The notes: a model not told the origin generated them from the letters alone. A stretch of 33,600 bases of DNA from Actinomycetota bacterium (GCA_016213575.1 JACRAB010000428.1:1-33600); one strand, 5' to 3'; positions 25,246 through 33,237 are shown, numbered from the stretch's first letter. A program made the numbers and translations.

Positions 25246-25776
25246 ATGGGCGGGGCGAGACGGCGGAGATCGCGGCTGCGTCGATCTGTCCAATACGCGA
25301 TCAATCCGCTCGTTCTACTGATTCTGATCTCCGCCTGGCTGGAGCAATCCACGTGGGAGATTATCTCGATCGCATCCGCGCTCGCGCTCGCCTACTTTCT
25401 CTTCGCGATGCTTCGCGTCTGCAACGCCAGAAACGTGGACGGCACCTTCTGTGCGAAGGACGCCCATGGGTTCCTGCGTGGGTGTCGCAGCCTCCGGCGG
25501 CATCGCATACAGGCGCGGTGGCGCCTGGTGCCCACACGGTGGCGGCCGCGGTCCGTGCAACGGAACTTCGACACGAAGGCGGAGCAGCGCGCACGGGCGG
25601 GCACAGGGCCGACAGCAGCATTGACGCCGCCGTCGGGTGCAATGATGTCGACGGCGGCTGGGACCGGCGGTGCGCAGCCCGTCGCGGCGAGCAGTCTCGA
25701 TCTACTCGCACTCCTGGAGGTCATGTTCTCGGCTGGGTCCTTCGTCGTTTCAGTCGCTGCGCTCGTCTGGGCATAG
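25246..25776 (+). CDS. Small hypothetical membrane protein
   Basis: 176 residues from an ATG with GGTGAG upstream. A basic start (GGARRRRSRLRRS) leads into two hydrophobic stretches at about 18-32 and 38-56. A Cys/His-containing segment follows (CNARNVDGTFCAKDAHGF and GC...H), of the kind seen in small actinobacterial proteins that may bind a metal. A Pro/Ser/Thr-rich linker and a third hydrophobic stretch complete it (about 152-176). No family is recognised. It lies between the two insertion sequences, and the IS110 element begins 15 bases after its stop. An overlapping frame from 25236 is less protein-like and was not chosen. Confidence 0.6.
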   Translation: MGGARRRRSRLRRSVQYAINPLVLLILISAWLEQSTWEIISIASALALAYFLFAMLRVCNARNVDGTFCAKDAHGFLRGCRSLRRHRIQARWRLVPTRWRPRSVQRNFDTKAEQRARAGTGPTAALTPPSGAMMSTAAGTGGAQPVAASSLDLLALLEVMFSAGSFVVSVAALVWA

Positions 25777-25799
25777 TCACGCTGAACCGTCCGACTTGT

Positions 25800-26010
25800 A
25801 TGGAGCCTGCGGGACGAGGCGTGGTTGATCTAGCGTCTCGTGGTGGTGCCGGCCGGTCTGACTCGTGAACCGTCTGCCGCCTTCGGGTTGGCTCTGACCG
25901 GGGTTTGTCGAGCTGGCCGGTGCCATCGCCGTGGCCTGACTCGACAGAGGATTGATCGTCGACCCGGACCTGTAAGTCGGCCTGTCGTCCACGGCTCCCG
26001 TGACATCCGT
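25800..26010 (+). ncRNA. Candidate bridge RNA of the IS110 element
   Basis: The left end before the transposase holds a row of hairpins. (1) ACGAGGCG 25814-25821 with CGTCTCGT 25834-25841 (8 bp, one wobble). (2) CCGGTC 25853-25858 with GACCGG 25896-25901, closing an internal loop and an inner stem capped by TTCG at 25882-25885. (3) TGTCGAG 25906-25912 with CTCGACA 25940-25946, with an inner GGCC/GGCC stem. (4) CACGG/CCGTG at 25990-26002. IS110 enzymes are known to use a left-end RNA with target and donor guide loops. Loop 2 contains TGAACCGTCTG, matching the flank. TGTAAGTCGG (25971-25980) pairs with the element tip 25791-25800 with two wobbles. RNA limits are inferred. Confidence 0.6.
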
Positions 26011-26032
26011 GTCGGGCGGCAGGAGAACCGTA

Positions 26033-27193
26033 GTGATCTTCATCGGGGTCGATCCGCACAAGCGGACGCATACCGCCAGCGCGGTGGACGCCGCGACCAA
26101 CGCCGTCGTCGCGACGGTCCAGATCGACGCGTCGCTGGCCGGCTATCGGCAGCTCGTGCGCTGGTCTGCCCGGTTCGAGAAGCGGCGATGGGCCGTGGAG
26201 AACGCGCGGGGACTGGGGCGGCACCTGGCGCAATGGCTGGCGGCCCGTGGCGAAGCAGTCGAGGACGTCCCCTCGACCGCTACGGCTCGAGTGCGCGAAC
26301 TGTCGCGTGGCGGGCGCCGCAAGTACGATGTGATCGACGCAGCGGCGGCGGCCAGTGTCGCCGCCCTGCACGGTGAGGCCAACCCCGTGTTGGTCGAGGA
26401 CTCCTCCACGGTGCTCGCGATGCTGGACGAGCGCCGCGACAACCTGGTCACGCAGCGAACCAGGCTCGTCAATCAACTGCACGCGCTCCTGCGGGACCTG
26501 CTGCCAGGAGGTGCGGGGACGGACCTGACCGCGGCCGGCGCCTCACGCCTGCTGGCCGGGATCCGCCCGGCCGGGCCGGTCGAAGTGACCCGCAAGCAGG
26601 TCGCCCGCGAACTCGTGGGCGAGATCCGCGATGCAGACCAGCGGATCACCGCCACGACCAAGCAGATCGCCCTCGTCGTCAACCAGACGGGCAGCCGACT
26701 CACCCAGGTCGACGGCATCGGCCCGGTGATCGCCGGTCGGCTTCTCGGCCGAACCCGCCACGCGAGCCGGTTCCCGACCTCGGCCGCGTTCGCCAGCTAC
26801 GCCGGTGTCGCCCCCGTCGAGGCCGCCTCCGGTGACCGCGCCCGCCACCGCCTGCCGCGCACCGGGGACCGACAGCTCAACCTCGCGCTGCACATCGTCG
26901 CGCTCAGCCAGGTCCGGATGCGAAGCAGCGCCGGCCGGGCCTATTACGACACAAAGATCAACGCAGGTAAGCGACACAACGAGGCGATGCGCTGCCTCAA
27001 GCGGCGTCTCGCCGACCACGTCTGGCGACTGATGATTCAGGATGAGCGACGCTCCAGGACGGGCCCGGGAGGACAGCCGGGGGCGACTACGAACTCCAGC
27101 GCGACTGGCTCAACCCCGAACGCCAGCTCTTCGGAGAAGTCACTTCCCGGACCCGCCAGCGACAAGTCTACGAACCCTCCCAACGCGGCTTGA
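26033..27193 (+). CDS. IS110-family transposase (RNA-guided DEDD recombinase)
   Basis: 386 residues from a GTG at 26033, chosen because AGGAG lies 7 bases upstream. The frame is open to 26000. The N-terminal RuvC-like domain shows the full DEDD set: D7 (IFIGVDPHK), E56 (WAVENARG), D99 and D102 (KYDVIDAAA). A coiled-coil middle is followed by the IS116/IS110/IS902 domain (LTQVDGIGPVIAGRLLG, FASYAGVAPVEAASG), which has the conserved serine S266 used as nucleophile in this family. The frame is intact to a Ser/Thr/Pro-rich end. It recombines element ends with a target chosen by the bridge RNA. Confidence 0.93.
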   Translation: MIFIGVDPHKRTHTASAVDAATNAVVATVQIDASLAGYRQLVRWSARFEKRRWAVENARGLGRHLAQWLAARGEAVEDVPSTATARVRELSRGGRRKYDVIDAAAAASVAALHGEANPVLVEDSSTVLAMLDERRDNLVTQRTRLVNQLHALLRDLLPGGAGTDLTAAGASRLLAGIRPAGPVEVTRKQVARELVGEIRDADQRITATTKQIALVVNQTGSRLTQVDGIGPVIAGRLLGRTRHASRFPTSAAFASYAGVAPVEAASGDRARHRLPRTGDRQLNLALHIVALSQVRMRSSAGRAYYDTKINAGKRHNEAMRCLKRRLADHVWRLMIQDERRSRTGPGGQPGATTNSSATGSTPNASSSEKSLPGPASDKSTNPPNAA

Positions 27194-27249
27194 CAAGACA
27201 CAGAGGAACCCCGGTCTGGTGACTGGTTTGAAGCCACGAGACGGCCGGC

Positions 27250-28320
27250 TCAGGCGAGCACTCCGACCTGGTAGCCGGCGAGGACCTGGCGTGCTGCGGC
27301 GTCCCGTGCGTGTTCCTCGAGGAACTCGCCGCCGTTCCCGCCGCACATCTCGGCGATGCCCTTGCTGCCGCCGGGGTGTCGTGACACCCACTGGGTGAGG
27401 TCGTAGACCTTGCCCTCGACGATCGACCAGCAGTTGGACGTCGAGGAGTGGCTGGCGACCTGGGCCCGGGTGTACCGGGTCGTCGGGGCGGCCGCGACGG
27501 GAGCGGCAGCCGTCGGGCCGGTCGTTGCTGACCCGGAGGTACCGGCGGCGAGTGGTCCGACGGCGTACTTCGCGAGCGCGGCGGCGGGGCCGGCCTTGGT
27601 GGAGTGCTGGGCGCGGAAGGCCGCTGACGCGTCGACCCCGCACATCCCGGTGATCGTGCCGGGGCCGCCGGGATGCGCACCGATCCACGCCGTGAGGTCG
27701 TAGACGGTTCCGTCGACGACCGACCAGCAGTCGGTGCGGGAGTTGTGCTTCGCCACGTCGGCCGACGTCGGGCCGCTGCCGCCGGACGCCGCAGGAGCGG
27801 GAGACTGACTGCCGGCGGCGGGTGCGGTCGCCGTCCCTCCGCCCGGTGTCGTCGTCGCGGGCGCGCTCGCAGCAGATGGCTCCAGTGCCGCTGTCTTGGA
27901 CTCCCAGACCGAGACAGCACCGCTGTGCCCGGCGAGCACGGTGAACCAGGTGGTGACGAGGGCGACGGCCACGACGCCGGCGCCGCCGGCCCGGGGCGCC
28001 CACGATGGGGCGCTTGCGACCGGGCTGCGCTGCAGCCGCCACCATGCCCCGGACACGGCGAGAGCCAGGACGGCCAGGACAGGGAGGATCTCGCCGTAGC
28101 GCTCGTGGTTCTGGGCTACTCCGACCTGGTCGGCGAGCGACTCGCCCGTCTCCTCGGCGACCCACGCCGCTGCGGCCGCGGCGACAAGGCCGAGCACCGA
28201 CAACCCGGCGAGGCGGGGGCGGAGCCGGGGGACGAGGACGGCGACGACGACGCCGAGCAGCGACAGGGGCAGAAGCACGGTCGCCGCGTGGACGACGAGC
28301 GGGTGCAGGGGCAGGCTCAT
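27250..28320 (-). CDS. DUF2231 membrane protein fused to two cytochrome b5-like domains
   Basis: 356 residues from an ATG with GGAGAGG about 12 bases upstream. Residues 1-145 are a DUF2231-type four-helix membrane domain with conserved histidines (LHPLVVHAA, AQNHERYG, LAGHSGA). A Ser/Ala/Thr linker leads to two cytochrome b5-like heme domains (about 186-256 and 283-356). Each has an HPGG ligand motif (H216, H315) and a likely second histidine (H239, H337). Each also has a cysteine pair (C198/C227 and C297/C326) that could form a disulfide, suggesting the b5 part lies outside the membrane. Expected role: electron transfer at the membrane. The partner is unknown. Confidence 0.85.
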   Translation of the reverse strand: MSLPLHPLVVHAATVLLPLSLLGVVVAVLVPRLRPRLAGLSVLGLVAAAAAAWVAEETGESLADQVGVAQNHERYGEILPVLAVLALAVSGAWWRLQRSPVASAPSWAPRAGGAGVVAVALVTTWFTVLAGHSGAVSVWESKTAALEPSAASAPATTTPGGGTATAPAAGSQSPAPAASGGSGPTSADVAKHNSRTDCWSVVDGTVYDLTAWIGAHPGGPGTITGMCGVDASAAFRAQHSTKAGPAAALAKYAVGPLAAGTSGSATTGPTAAAPVAAAPTTRYTRAQVASHSSTSNCWSIVEGKVYDLTQWVSRHPGGSKGIAEMCGGNGGEFLEEHARDAAARQVLAGYQVGVLA

Positions 28321-29084
28321 GGGGGCACGGACCTCTCCGGTCTGGACGATCAGGGACCCCTCGGTCCTTGTCCCGGAAGCCTTGCGCGCCGCCCTGAGTC
28401 GGTCGTTGGACCGACATTAGAGACTTCTCATTCGGCCCGGCGGAGACGGCGCATTGCTCGAGCACGGAGCCGTCCGGGAACCCCCGGGGCGTCGTCGCGA
28501 CCGTGCTCGCGCGCGTCGGGCATCCGCCGACCCACGTCGCCCTGGAGCCACCCTCGGGTCCGTTGTCGCATCCCCGCCGCTCTCGCCCCGTCCCGGACAA
28601 CCGCACCCGCCCGGGGGTGGGCGACCTCCACAGGCCCTGCGCCGCAACGGGTTGTGCTCGTGGACAAGCATGTGCGCTGGGGGCGTCGTCGCGTCCCGAC
28701 CGCAACGGTCGCCCTGCCTGACCATCGGTCATGAGGTGAGCGCCGACGGGGCGAAGCCCGGCGGTGGATCACCGCACGTGCAGGACGGCCATCCCTGCTG
28801 CAACGCCCTTGATCGTCGCCGCATGCGCCGAAAGCGATGGTGCGATGCGCCCTTCCAGCCGCCCGTTGGCCGGATGCAGCTGGTGGATCGACCCACGGAA
28901 CAGGACTGTGAGACACCCCATCGACGTTCCAGTCCGTACTGCTCCGTACCTGGACCATCGGTTTTCGCGTCCGCAATGACTGTCGTCCGGTTTGAGCGGG
29001 TCCTGTTGTGACCACCAAAGTGACCACTTGACCCGAAAACGATGCAATAGGCCAATGATCTACGACAAAAGCGCAGGTCAGGCG
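28321..29084. other. Gene-poor stretch between the DUF2231 gene and tRNA-Arg
   Basis: This 764-base region has overlapping ORFs on both strands, but none shows a recognisable domain, a ribosome site or natural codon use. The left end is the leader of the DUF2231 gene, which in RNA could fold a GGACC/GGTCC hairpin near 28353-28366. The right 100 bases, next to the 3' end of the tRNA, are less GC-rich and contain a repeated GGTCAC in the leftward reading. This could be the leftover of an integration site, but no integrase is seen. Confidence 0.4.
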
Positions 29085-29157
29085 TGCCCCCGAGAGGACT
29101 CGAACCTCCGACACACGGTTTAGGAAACCGATGCTCTATCCACTGAGCTACGAGGGC
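29085..29157 (-). tRNA. tRNA-Arg (anticodon CCT)
   Basis: Read on the minus strand, the acceptor stem GCCCTCG pairs with CGGGGGC with one wobble. The D-arm AGCTCAGTGGATAGAGC, anticodon loop TTCCTAA closed by a TCGGT/ACCGT stem, and T-arm GGTTCGAGTCC are all normal. The loop gives anticodon CCT, which reads AGG arginine codons. The discriminator base is A, and CCA is not encoded. Length 73. The 3' end faces the accessory region. Confidence 0.96.
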
Positions 29158-29314
29158 GTTGCTGCTCGGGGCTGGCTCAGCGAGCCGGCGGCCGGGCGGC
29201 GCACCGGCGGGCCGGCGCGGTGCCAGGTTACCGGACCGGTCGGGGCGTCTGCCCGGGCGTGAGGGTTCGCACGTTCCGGGGACGGCGGGCACCCGGTGGC
29301 GGGAGGATCTCGCC

Positions 29315-29770
29315 GTGAGTGACGGTGTGGCGGTTCTCCGGGAGCGGTTGGGGCTCGTCGCGGCGCAGCGGGTGGCGGCGCGGCGGTCGTTACGGCTGTG
29401 GCGCGGGCTGTACTGGGCGGCGGGGATCGGGGCGGTGGGGACGGCGGCCGCGGCGGGGGTCAGCGCGCTCGGCGAGATCCTCACGACCGGATGGGCGGCG
29501 GCGTTCGCGGCGATGTCGGCCGTGCTCACCGCGCTCGACAAGTTTCTCAACGCCGGCGACAAGGTGCAGCGGGTGCTGACGCGGCACGCCCGGCTCTCCG
29601 TCGTGGAGTACGGGCTCGCGGCGAAGGTCGTGGACGCGCAGTGGCGGCACGAGGCGCTCGACCCGGCGGACGCCGACCAGGTCAAGGCGTTCGCGGACTG
29701 GCTCGACGAGTCGGCGCGGGCCGTCGACGCGGAGGTCGTCGCGGTGTTCGAGAAGACGCCCGAGCTCTGA
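29315..29770 (+). CDS. Small two-TM protein, possibly SLATT/DUF4231-like
   Basis: 151 residues from a GTG at 29315 with GGAGG 8 bases upstream. A longer frame starting at 29159 has no ribosome site. A basic helical lead (RLGLVAAQRVAARRSLRLW) is followed by two hydrophobic helices (about 30-52 and 58-77) and a soluble helical tail (FLNAGDKVQRVLTRHARLSV, YGLAAKVVDAQWRHEALDP). This layout resembles the two-TM SLATT / DUF4231 proteins, often found as membrane effectors in nucleotide-sensing defence systems. The match is by layout only, and no partner gene lies beside it. Divergent from the tRNA. Confidence 0.75.
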   Translation: MSDGVAVLRERLGLVAAQRVAARRSLRLWRGLYWAAGIGAVGTAAAAGVSALGEILTTGWAAAFAAMSAVLTALDKFLNAGDKVQRVLTRHARLSVVEYGLAAKVVDAQWRHEALDPADADQVKAFADWLDESARAVDAEVVAVFEKTPEL

Positions 29771-29821
29771 GCCCCCGGACGGCGTGACCGGATCGGTCCG
29801 GTACGGGGCCTGTCCGTGCCT

Positions 29822-29836
29822 GGCCGGCGTCCGGCC
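29822..29836. terminator. Hairpin between the two-TM gene and the hydrolase gene
   Basis: GGCCGG (29822-29827) and CCGGCC (29831-29836) form a perfect 6-bp stem with loop CGT. A smaller CCGGA/TCCGG stem lies just upstream. There is no T-tract. Placed 52 bases after the stop of the two-TM gene and 20 before the next ATG. Confidence 0.4.
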
Positions 29837-29856
29837 CCGCCCCGCAGGCTGGACCC

Positions 29857-30504
29857 ATGAGCAGAGCATTGATCGTCATCGACGTCCAGGACTCCTTCCT
29901 CCAGCGTGAGGCGTGGGCCGCCACGAACGCCCGCGACATCGTCGAGCGGGTCGGGCGGCTCGTCGAGCACGCCCGCGGGCAGGGTGACCTCGTCGTCTGG
30001 GTGCTGCACAGCGAGCCGGGCTCGGGCGGGCCGTTCGACCCCGCGTCGGGCCACGTCCGGCTCATGAGCGGGCTCGAGCCGCAGGCCGGGGAGCCCGTCC
30101 TCACGAAGGTCGTGCACAACGCGTTCACGACGACGAACCTCCAGCACCTGTTGACCCAGAACGCGATCCACGACCTGACGATCTGCGGGATCCGCACCGA
30201 GCAGTGCTGCGAGACGACGGCCCGGCTCGCGAGCGACCTCGGGTACCGGGTCACGTTCGTCGCGGACGCGACGGCGACGACACCGATCGAGCACCCCGAC
30301 GCACCGGCCGGCCGCAGCCTCGCCGAGGTGCTCGCCGACCCGCTGACGCTGCACCCGGACGAGATCGTCCGGCGCACCGTCTACGCGCTCGCCGGGCGGT
30401 TCGCGGACGTCGTCACGGTCGACGACGTCGTCGGGGCCGCGACCGCCGCCGGGGACGGCGCACCGTCCCGCGCAGGGATCCCCGCGGCTGCCGTGGCACA
30501 CTGA
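29857..30504 (+). CDS. Isochorismatase-family cysteine hydrolase
   Basis: 215 residues from an ATG. The family triad is in place: D9 (ALIVIDVQDSF), K84 (VLTKVVHNAF) and C117 (GIRTEQCCETTAR), along with the cis-peptide region before it. Members hydrolyse amides or isochorismate (nicotinamidase, ureidoacrylate hydrolase and others). The substrate cannot be fixed from motifs. It is 7 bases ahead of a GlxA-type regulator gene, so the two are likely one operon, and the regulator may control or sense the hydrolase pathway. The C-terminal 30 residues are Ala-rich and probably disordered. Confidence 0.9.
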   Translation: MSRALIVIDVQDSFLQREAWAATNARDIVERVGRLVEHARGQGDLVVWVLHSEPGSGGPFDPASGHVRLMSGLEPQAGEPVLTKVVHNAFTTTNLQHLLTQNAIHDLTICGIRTEQCCETTARLASDLGYRVTFVADATATTPIEHPDAPAGRSLAEVLADPLTLHPDEIVRRTVYALAGRFADVVTVDDVVGAATAAGDGAPSRAGIPAAAVAH

Positions 30505-30511
30505 CCGGATC

Positions 30512-31429
30512 GTGCGCGTCGTCTTCCTCCTCGTCCCGGACCTGCACCTGCTGGACCTCGCGGGCCCGGCCCAGGTGTTCTCCACGGCCGCCGACCTCGG
30601 GCTGGGCTACGAGCTCCACTACCTCGCGGAGCAGCCCGAGGTCTGCACGTTCCAGGGCCTGCCCGTCACCGCGCAGACCCGCTGGCCGCGGCTCACCACG
30701 GACGACCTCGTCGTCGTCCCGGGCTGGCGGTCGCCACGCCTGCGCGGCACCGGGCACCTCGACGCGGCCTCCCTCGACCGGCTGCGGCAGCACCACGCGG
30801 ACGGCGGCACGGTCGCCAGCGTCTGCGCGGGCGCCGACGCGCTCGGCCGGGCGGGACTGCTCGACGGGCGGCGCTGCACGGCCCACCACGACCTCGCGGA
30901 CGTGCTCGCCCGCCGCTCGCCGGCGGCGCACGTCGTCCACGACGTCCTCTACGTCACCGACGACCGCGTCGTCACGTCCGCGGGCATCGCGAGCGGCATC
31001 GACCTCGCGCTGCACCTCGTGGCGACGCGGCACGGTCCCGCGGCGGCGGCGAGGGTCGCCCGCGAGATGGTCGTCTTCGCACGGCGCAACGGCGACGAGC
31101 AGCAGGCGAGCGTCATGCTGCGCCACCGCAGCCACCTCAGCGACGCCGTCCACCGGGTGCAGGACGCCCTCGACGCCCGCTTCGCAGAACGCCTCCCGCT
31201 CGCCGACCTCGCCCGCGAGGCCGGCGTCAGCGAGCGCACGCTGACCCGGCAGTTCGTCGAGGCGACCGGGCTGACCCCGCTGCGCTACCAGCAGGCCCTG
31301 CGGCTCGAACGCGCCGAGCACCTCATCGGGCACGGCACCACGGTCGAGGCCGCGGCCCGGGCCGTCGGGTTCGAGGACGCCCGGATGCTGCGCCGGCTGC
31401 GCGCCCGCGATGCCGCCGCGAGCGCGTAG
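30512..31429 (+). CDS. GlxA-type transcriptional regulator (DJ-1/PfpI + AraC HTH)
   Basis: 305 residues from a GTG. Residues 1-165 are a DJ-1/PfpI-like domain (VVFLLVPDLHLLDLAGPAQV) with the elbow cysteine C105 in VASVCAGADALGRAGLLDG. Residues about 205-300 form the double helix-turn-helix AraC domain (LADLAREAGVSERTLTRQFV, ATGLTPLRYQQALRLERAEH, VEAAARAVGFEDARMLRRL). The DJ-1 domain of such regulators usually senses a small molecule rather than acting as an enzyme. Coupled to the hydrolase gene upstream. Confidence 0.93.
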   Translation: MRVVFLLVPDLHLLDLAGPAQVFSTAADLGLGYELHYLAEQPEVCTFQGLPVTAQTRWPRLTTDDLVVVPGWRSPRLRGTGHLDAASLDRLRQHHADGGTVASVCAGADALGRAGLLDGRRCTAHHDLADVLARRSPAAHVVHDVLYVTDDRVVTSAGIASGIDLALHLVATRHGPAAAARVAREMVVFARRNGDEQQASVMLRHRSHLSDAVHRVQDALDARFAERLPLADLAREAGVSERTLTRQFVEATGLTPLRYQQALRLERAEHLIGHGTTVEAAARAVGFEDARMLRRLRARDAAASA

Positions 31430-31438
31430 CGGCCGGGG

Positions 31439-31843
31439 TCAGTTCCCCAGCCGCGACGCGTCCTCGATGTTCTGCAGCCGGACCTGGCCGCGCGCCACCG
31501 TGCGGCCCTGCTCGTCGGTGATCTCGACGACCCACAGCTGCTGGAGCCGGCCGCGGTGCACGGGGAGCGCGGTCGCCGTGAGCTTGCCCTCGCGGACGGC
31601 GCGCAGGAAGTCCGTCTGGTTGCTCACCCCGACGACGTTGCCCCGGTCGCCGAACCACATCGCGCCCGCGTACGAGGCGGCCGTCTCGATGACCGAGCAG
31701 TACACGCCGCCGTGGACGATGCCGTAGGGCTGGTGCAGGTGCGGCTCGACGGTGAACGTCAGCACGACCTTGTCGGGCCCGACCTCGGGGAACTCGAGAC
31801 CGAGCACACCGTTGAACCCGGCGGTCGGGCTGGGCTGCGACAT
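31439..31843 (-). CDS. PaaI/YdiI-type hotdog acyl-CoA thioesterase
   Basis: 134 residues from an ATG at 31843 with GAGAGGACC upstream. The frame remains open to 32275, but that part is not protein-like. The hotdog signature is HGGVYCSVIETAAS with H44 and the likely catalytic E53, following PHLHQPYGIV. The length and motif fit the PaaI/YdiI group, which cleaves small aromatic or hydroxynaphthoyl-CoA esters. Actinomycetota often use such an enzyme in menaquinone synthesis, but no menaquinone gene lies nearby, so the substrate is open. Convergent with the GlxA-type gene, 9 bases between stops. Confidence 0.9.
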   Translation of the reverse strand: MSQPSPTAGFNGVLGLEFPEVGPDKVVLTFTVEPHLHQPYGIVHGGVYCSVIETAASYAGAMWFGDRGNVVGVSNQTDFLRAVREGKLTATALPVHRGRLQQLWVVEITDEQGRTVARGQVRLQNIEDASRLGN

Positions 31844-31936
31844 CGTGGTCCTCTCGGCGACCGGCTGCTGACGTCGCGAGCCTAACGAGCGCGCCCGGAG
31901 CGCATACGACGGGACGTCGTGGGGCACGTCACGCCC

Positions 31937-32194
31937 ATGGCCGACCCGAGCGAGACCGCAGGCACGACGTCCGCACCCGTCCCGCCCGCACCCGCGGCAG
32001 CGGTCGCGGAGCCGCCGACCGACCCCGTCGAGGGCCGTGACGCGGCGACCGTCCCGCTCGACGGCACCTTCGACGGTGCCCTGGCGGCCGACCTGGACGA
32101 CGAGGCCGCGGCCGACGCCGGGACGACGGACGCCGCGGCCGCGGACGCCGGGACCGAGGACGCCGGCGAGGCGGGCACCGAACCCTCCGCCTGA
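31937..32194 (+). CDS. Small acidic Ala-rich hypothetical protein (doubtful)
   Basis: 85 residues from an ATG at 31937, or 91 from a GTG at 31919. Composition is Ala, Asp, Glu, Thr and Pro with no hydrophobic core, so it would be disordered. The only more regular part is ATVPLDGTFDGALAADLDD. The ribosome site is weak and no family is recognised. It lies divergent to the thioesterase gene. Compositionally biased DNA could produce such a frame by chance. Confidence 0.35.
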   Translation: MADPSETAGTTSAPVPPAPAAAVAEPPTDPVEGRDAATVPLDGTFDGALAADLDDEAAADAGTTDAAAADAGTEDAGEAGTEPSA

Positions 32195-32289
32195 CCGCAC
32201 AGGCGCTGCTGGCCACCGCCCGCGCACCTCACAGCACCTGCACAGTCGTGCCCGAGGGCGACCACACGCTGCCACCCCAACCTCGTGCC

Positions 32290-33171
32290 ATGACCGACAA
32301 GGACATCTCCCGAGACCAGGACGCGGCTCCCGTTCGCGCCTCCCAGGGATGGCCGGCGCCGCCGGCCCAGCCCTGGGGCGCCCAGCCCGTGGCCGGTGCC
32401 CCCGCGACCGCCACGCTCCCCGTCGACCCCGGTGCCGACGCCCCGGTCGAGCCCCCTGCCCCGACGCCCGGGTGGGCGAGGGCGGCCCCGCCGCCCGGCG
32501 GACCGGTCAGCTGGATGGAGGCCGACCTCGGTGACGGGTCGGCCCCGCCACCGGCGGCGCCCGCGCGGCGCCGGCCGGGCATGGTCGTCGCCGCGGCGGT
32601 CGGGGCCGGGGCGCTGCTGCTCGGCGGCGTCGCCGTCGGGCAGGCCTTCGGCGGGACCTCGGACACGACGTCGCTCACCTCGCAGAGCCAGCAGGGCCAG
32701 CCGGGGCAGGGCGGGCCCGGCCAGCTCGGCCAGCAGGGCGGGACGACGCAGCAGGGCAGCGGGCAGGACGGCCAGGACGGGCCTGACGGCGGCCCGCCCG
32801 GCATGGACGACGGCACCATGGTCGTCGGCCAGGTCACCGAGGTCAGCGGCTCGACGCTCACGCTCGAGAGCCGGTCCGGCACCGTGACCGTCACGACGAC
32901 GTCGGCGACGACCGTCGACGGCACCGCGGGCGGCGACCTCTCGGCGCTCGCGACCGGCACCCTCGTGTTCGTCCAGGGCACACAGTCGGACGACGGCACG
33001 TGGACGGCGACTGCCGTGAGCACGACACCGGCCGGCGGCATGGCCGGCGGCAGGGGCGGCCCGCCCGGGCAGGACCAGCAGGGCACGACGGACCAGCAGG
33101 GCACGACGGACCAGCAGGGCACGACGCAGGGCGGCACGACCCAGCAGGGCACGACCGGGACGACGACGTAA
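32290..33171 (+). CDS. DUF5666-like membrane-anchored protein
   Basis: 293 residues from an ATG at 32290. The ribosome site is weak, and a GTG at 32248 is an alternative. A long Pro/Ala-rich cytoplasmic part (1-95) precedes one transmembrane helix (98-117). A Gly/Gln-rich linker leads to an OB-like DUF5666 domain at about 175-245 (VVGQVTEVSGSTLTLESRSG, TVTVTTTSATTV, LATGTLVFVQGTQSDDGTW). The end is a Gln-Gly-Thr repeat. Such proteins are common cell-envelope proteins of unknown function in Actinomycetota. A strong hairpin follows the stop. Confidence 0.85.
   Translation: MTDKDISRDQDAAPVRASQGWPAPPAQPWGAQPVAGAPATATLPVDPGADAPVEPPAPTPGWARAAPPPGGPVSWMEADLGDGSAPPPAAPARRRPGMVVAAAVGAGALLLGGVAVGQAFGGTSDTTSLTSQSQQGQPGQGGPGQLGQQGGTTQQGSGQDGQDGPDGGPPGMDDGTMVVGQVTEVSGSTLTLESRSGTVTVTTTSATTVDGTAGGDLSALATGTLVFVQGTQSDDGTWTATAVSTTPAGGMAGGRGGPPGQDQQGTTDQQGTTDQQGTTQGGTTQQGTTGTTT
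33073..33126. repeat. 18-bp tandem repeat in the DUF5666 gene
   Basis: Three copies of GACCAGCAGGGCACGACG encode D-Q-Q-G-T-T, followed by shorter variants to about 33160. Frame-preserving unit length. Confidence 0.9.
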
Positions 33172-33185
33172 CGCCCGCCCGAGGC

Positions 33186-33210
33186 GGTCGCGGCGCCACC
33201 GGCCGCGACC
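33186..33210. terminator. Terminator hairpin after the DUF5666 gene
   Basis: GGTCGCGGC (33186-33194) and GCCGCGACC (33202-33210) form a perfect 9-bp stem with a 7-base loop, 15 bases after the stop. No T-tract, as is frequent in GC-rich genomes. Confidence 0.7.
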
Positions 33211-33237
33211 GTCGGTGGCGTGCGGCAGGCTGCCCCC

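Larger units (their letters stand above)
25792..27216. mobile_element. IS110-family element (boundaries inferred)
   Basis: About 1.43 kb, containing a 241-base non-coding left end, the transposase gene, and 23 bases after its stop. The trinucleotide GTC occurs at both proposed ends (25789-25791 and 27214-27216). Removing the element would restore TGAACCGTCTGG, and 11 of these bases (TGAACCGTCTG) recur inside the left-end structure at 25866-25876. IS110 elements lack terminal inverted repeats, in agreement with what is seen. Boundaries are uncertain by a few bases. Confidence 0.7.

Noticed and set aside
25721-26482. Minus-strand ORF across the IS110 left end
   Set aside because: It crosses the element boundary and overlaps the transposase. 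The structure in this DNA is better explained as RNA hairpins.
28769-29047. Possible integrase remnant next to the tRNA
   Set aside because: No R-H-R-Y or serine recombinase motif could be found in any frame.
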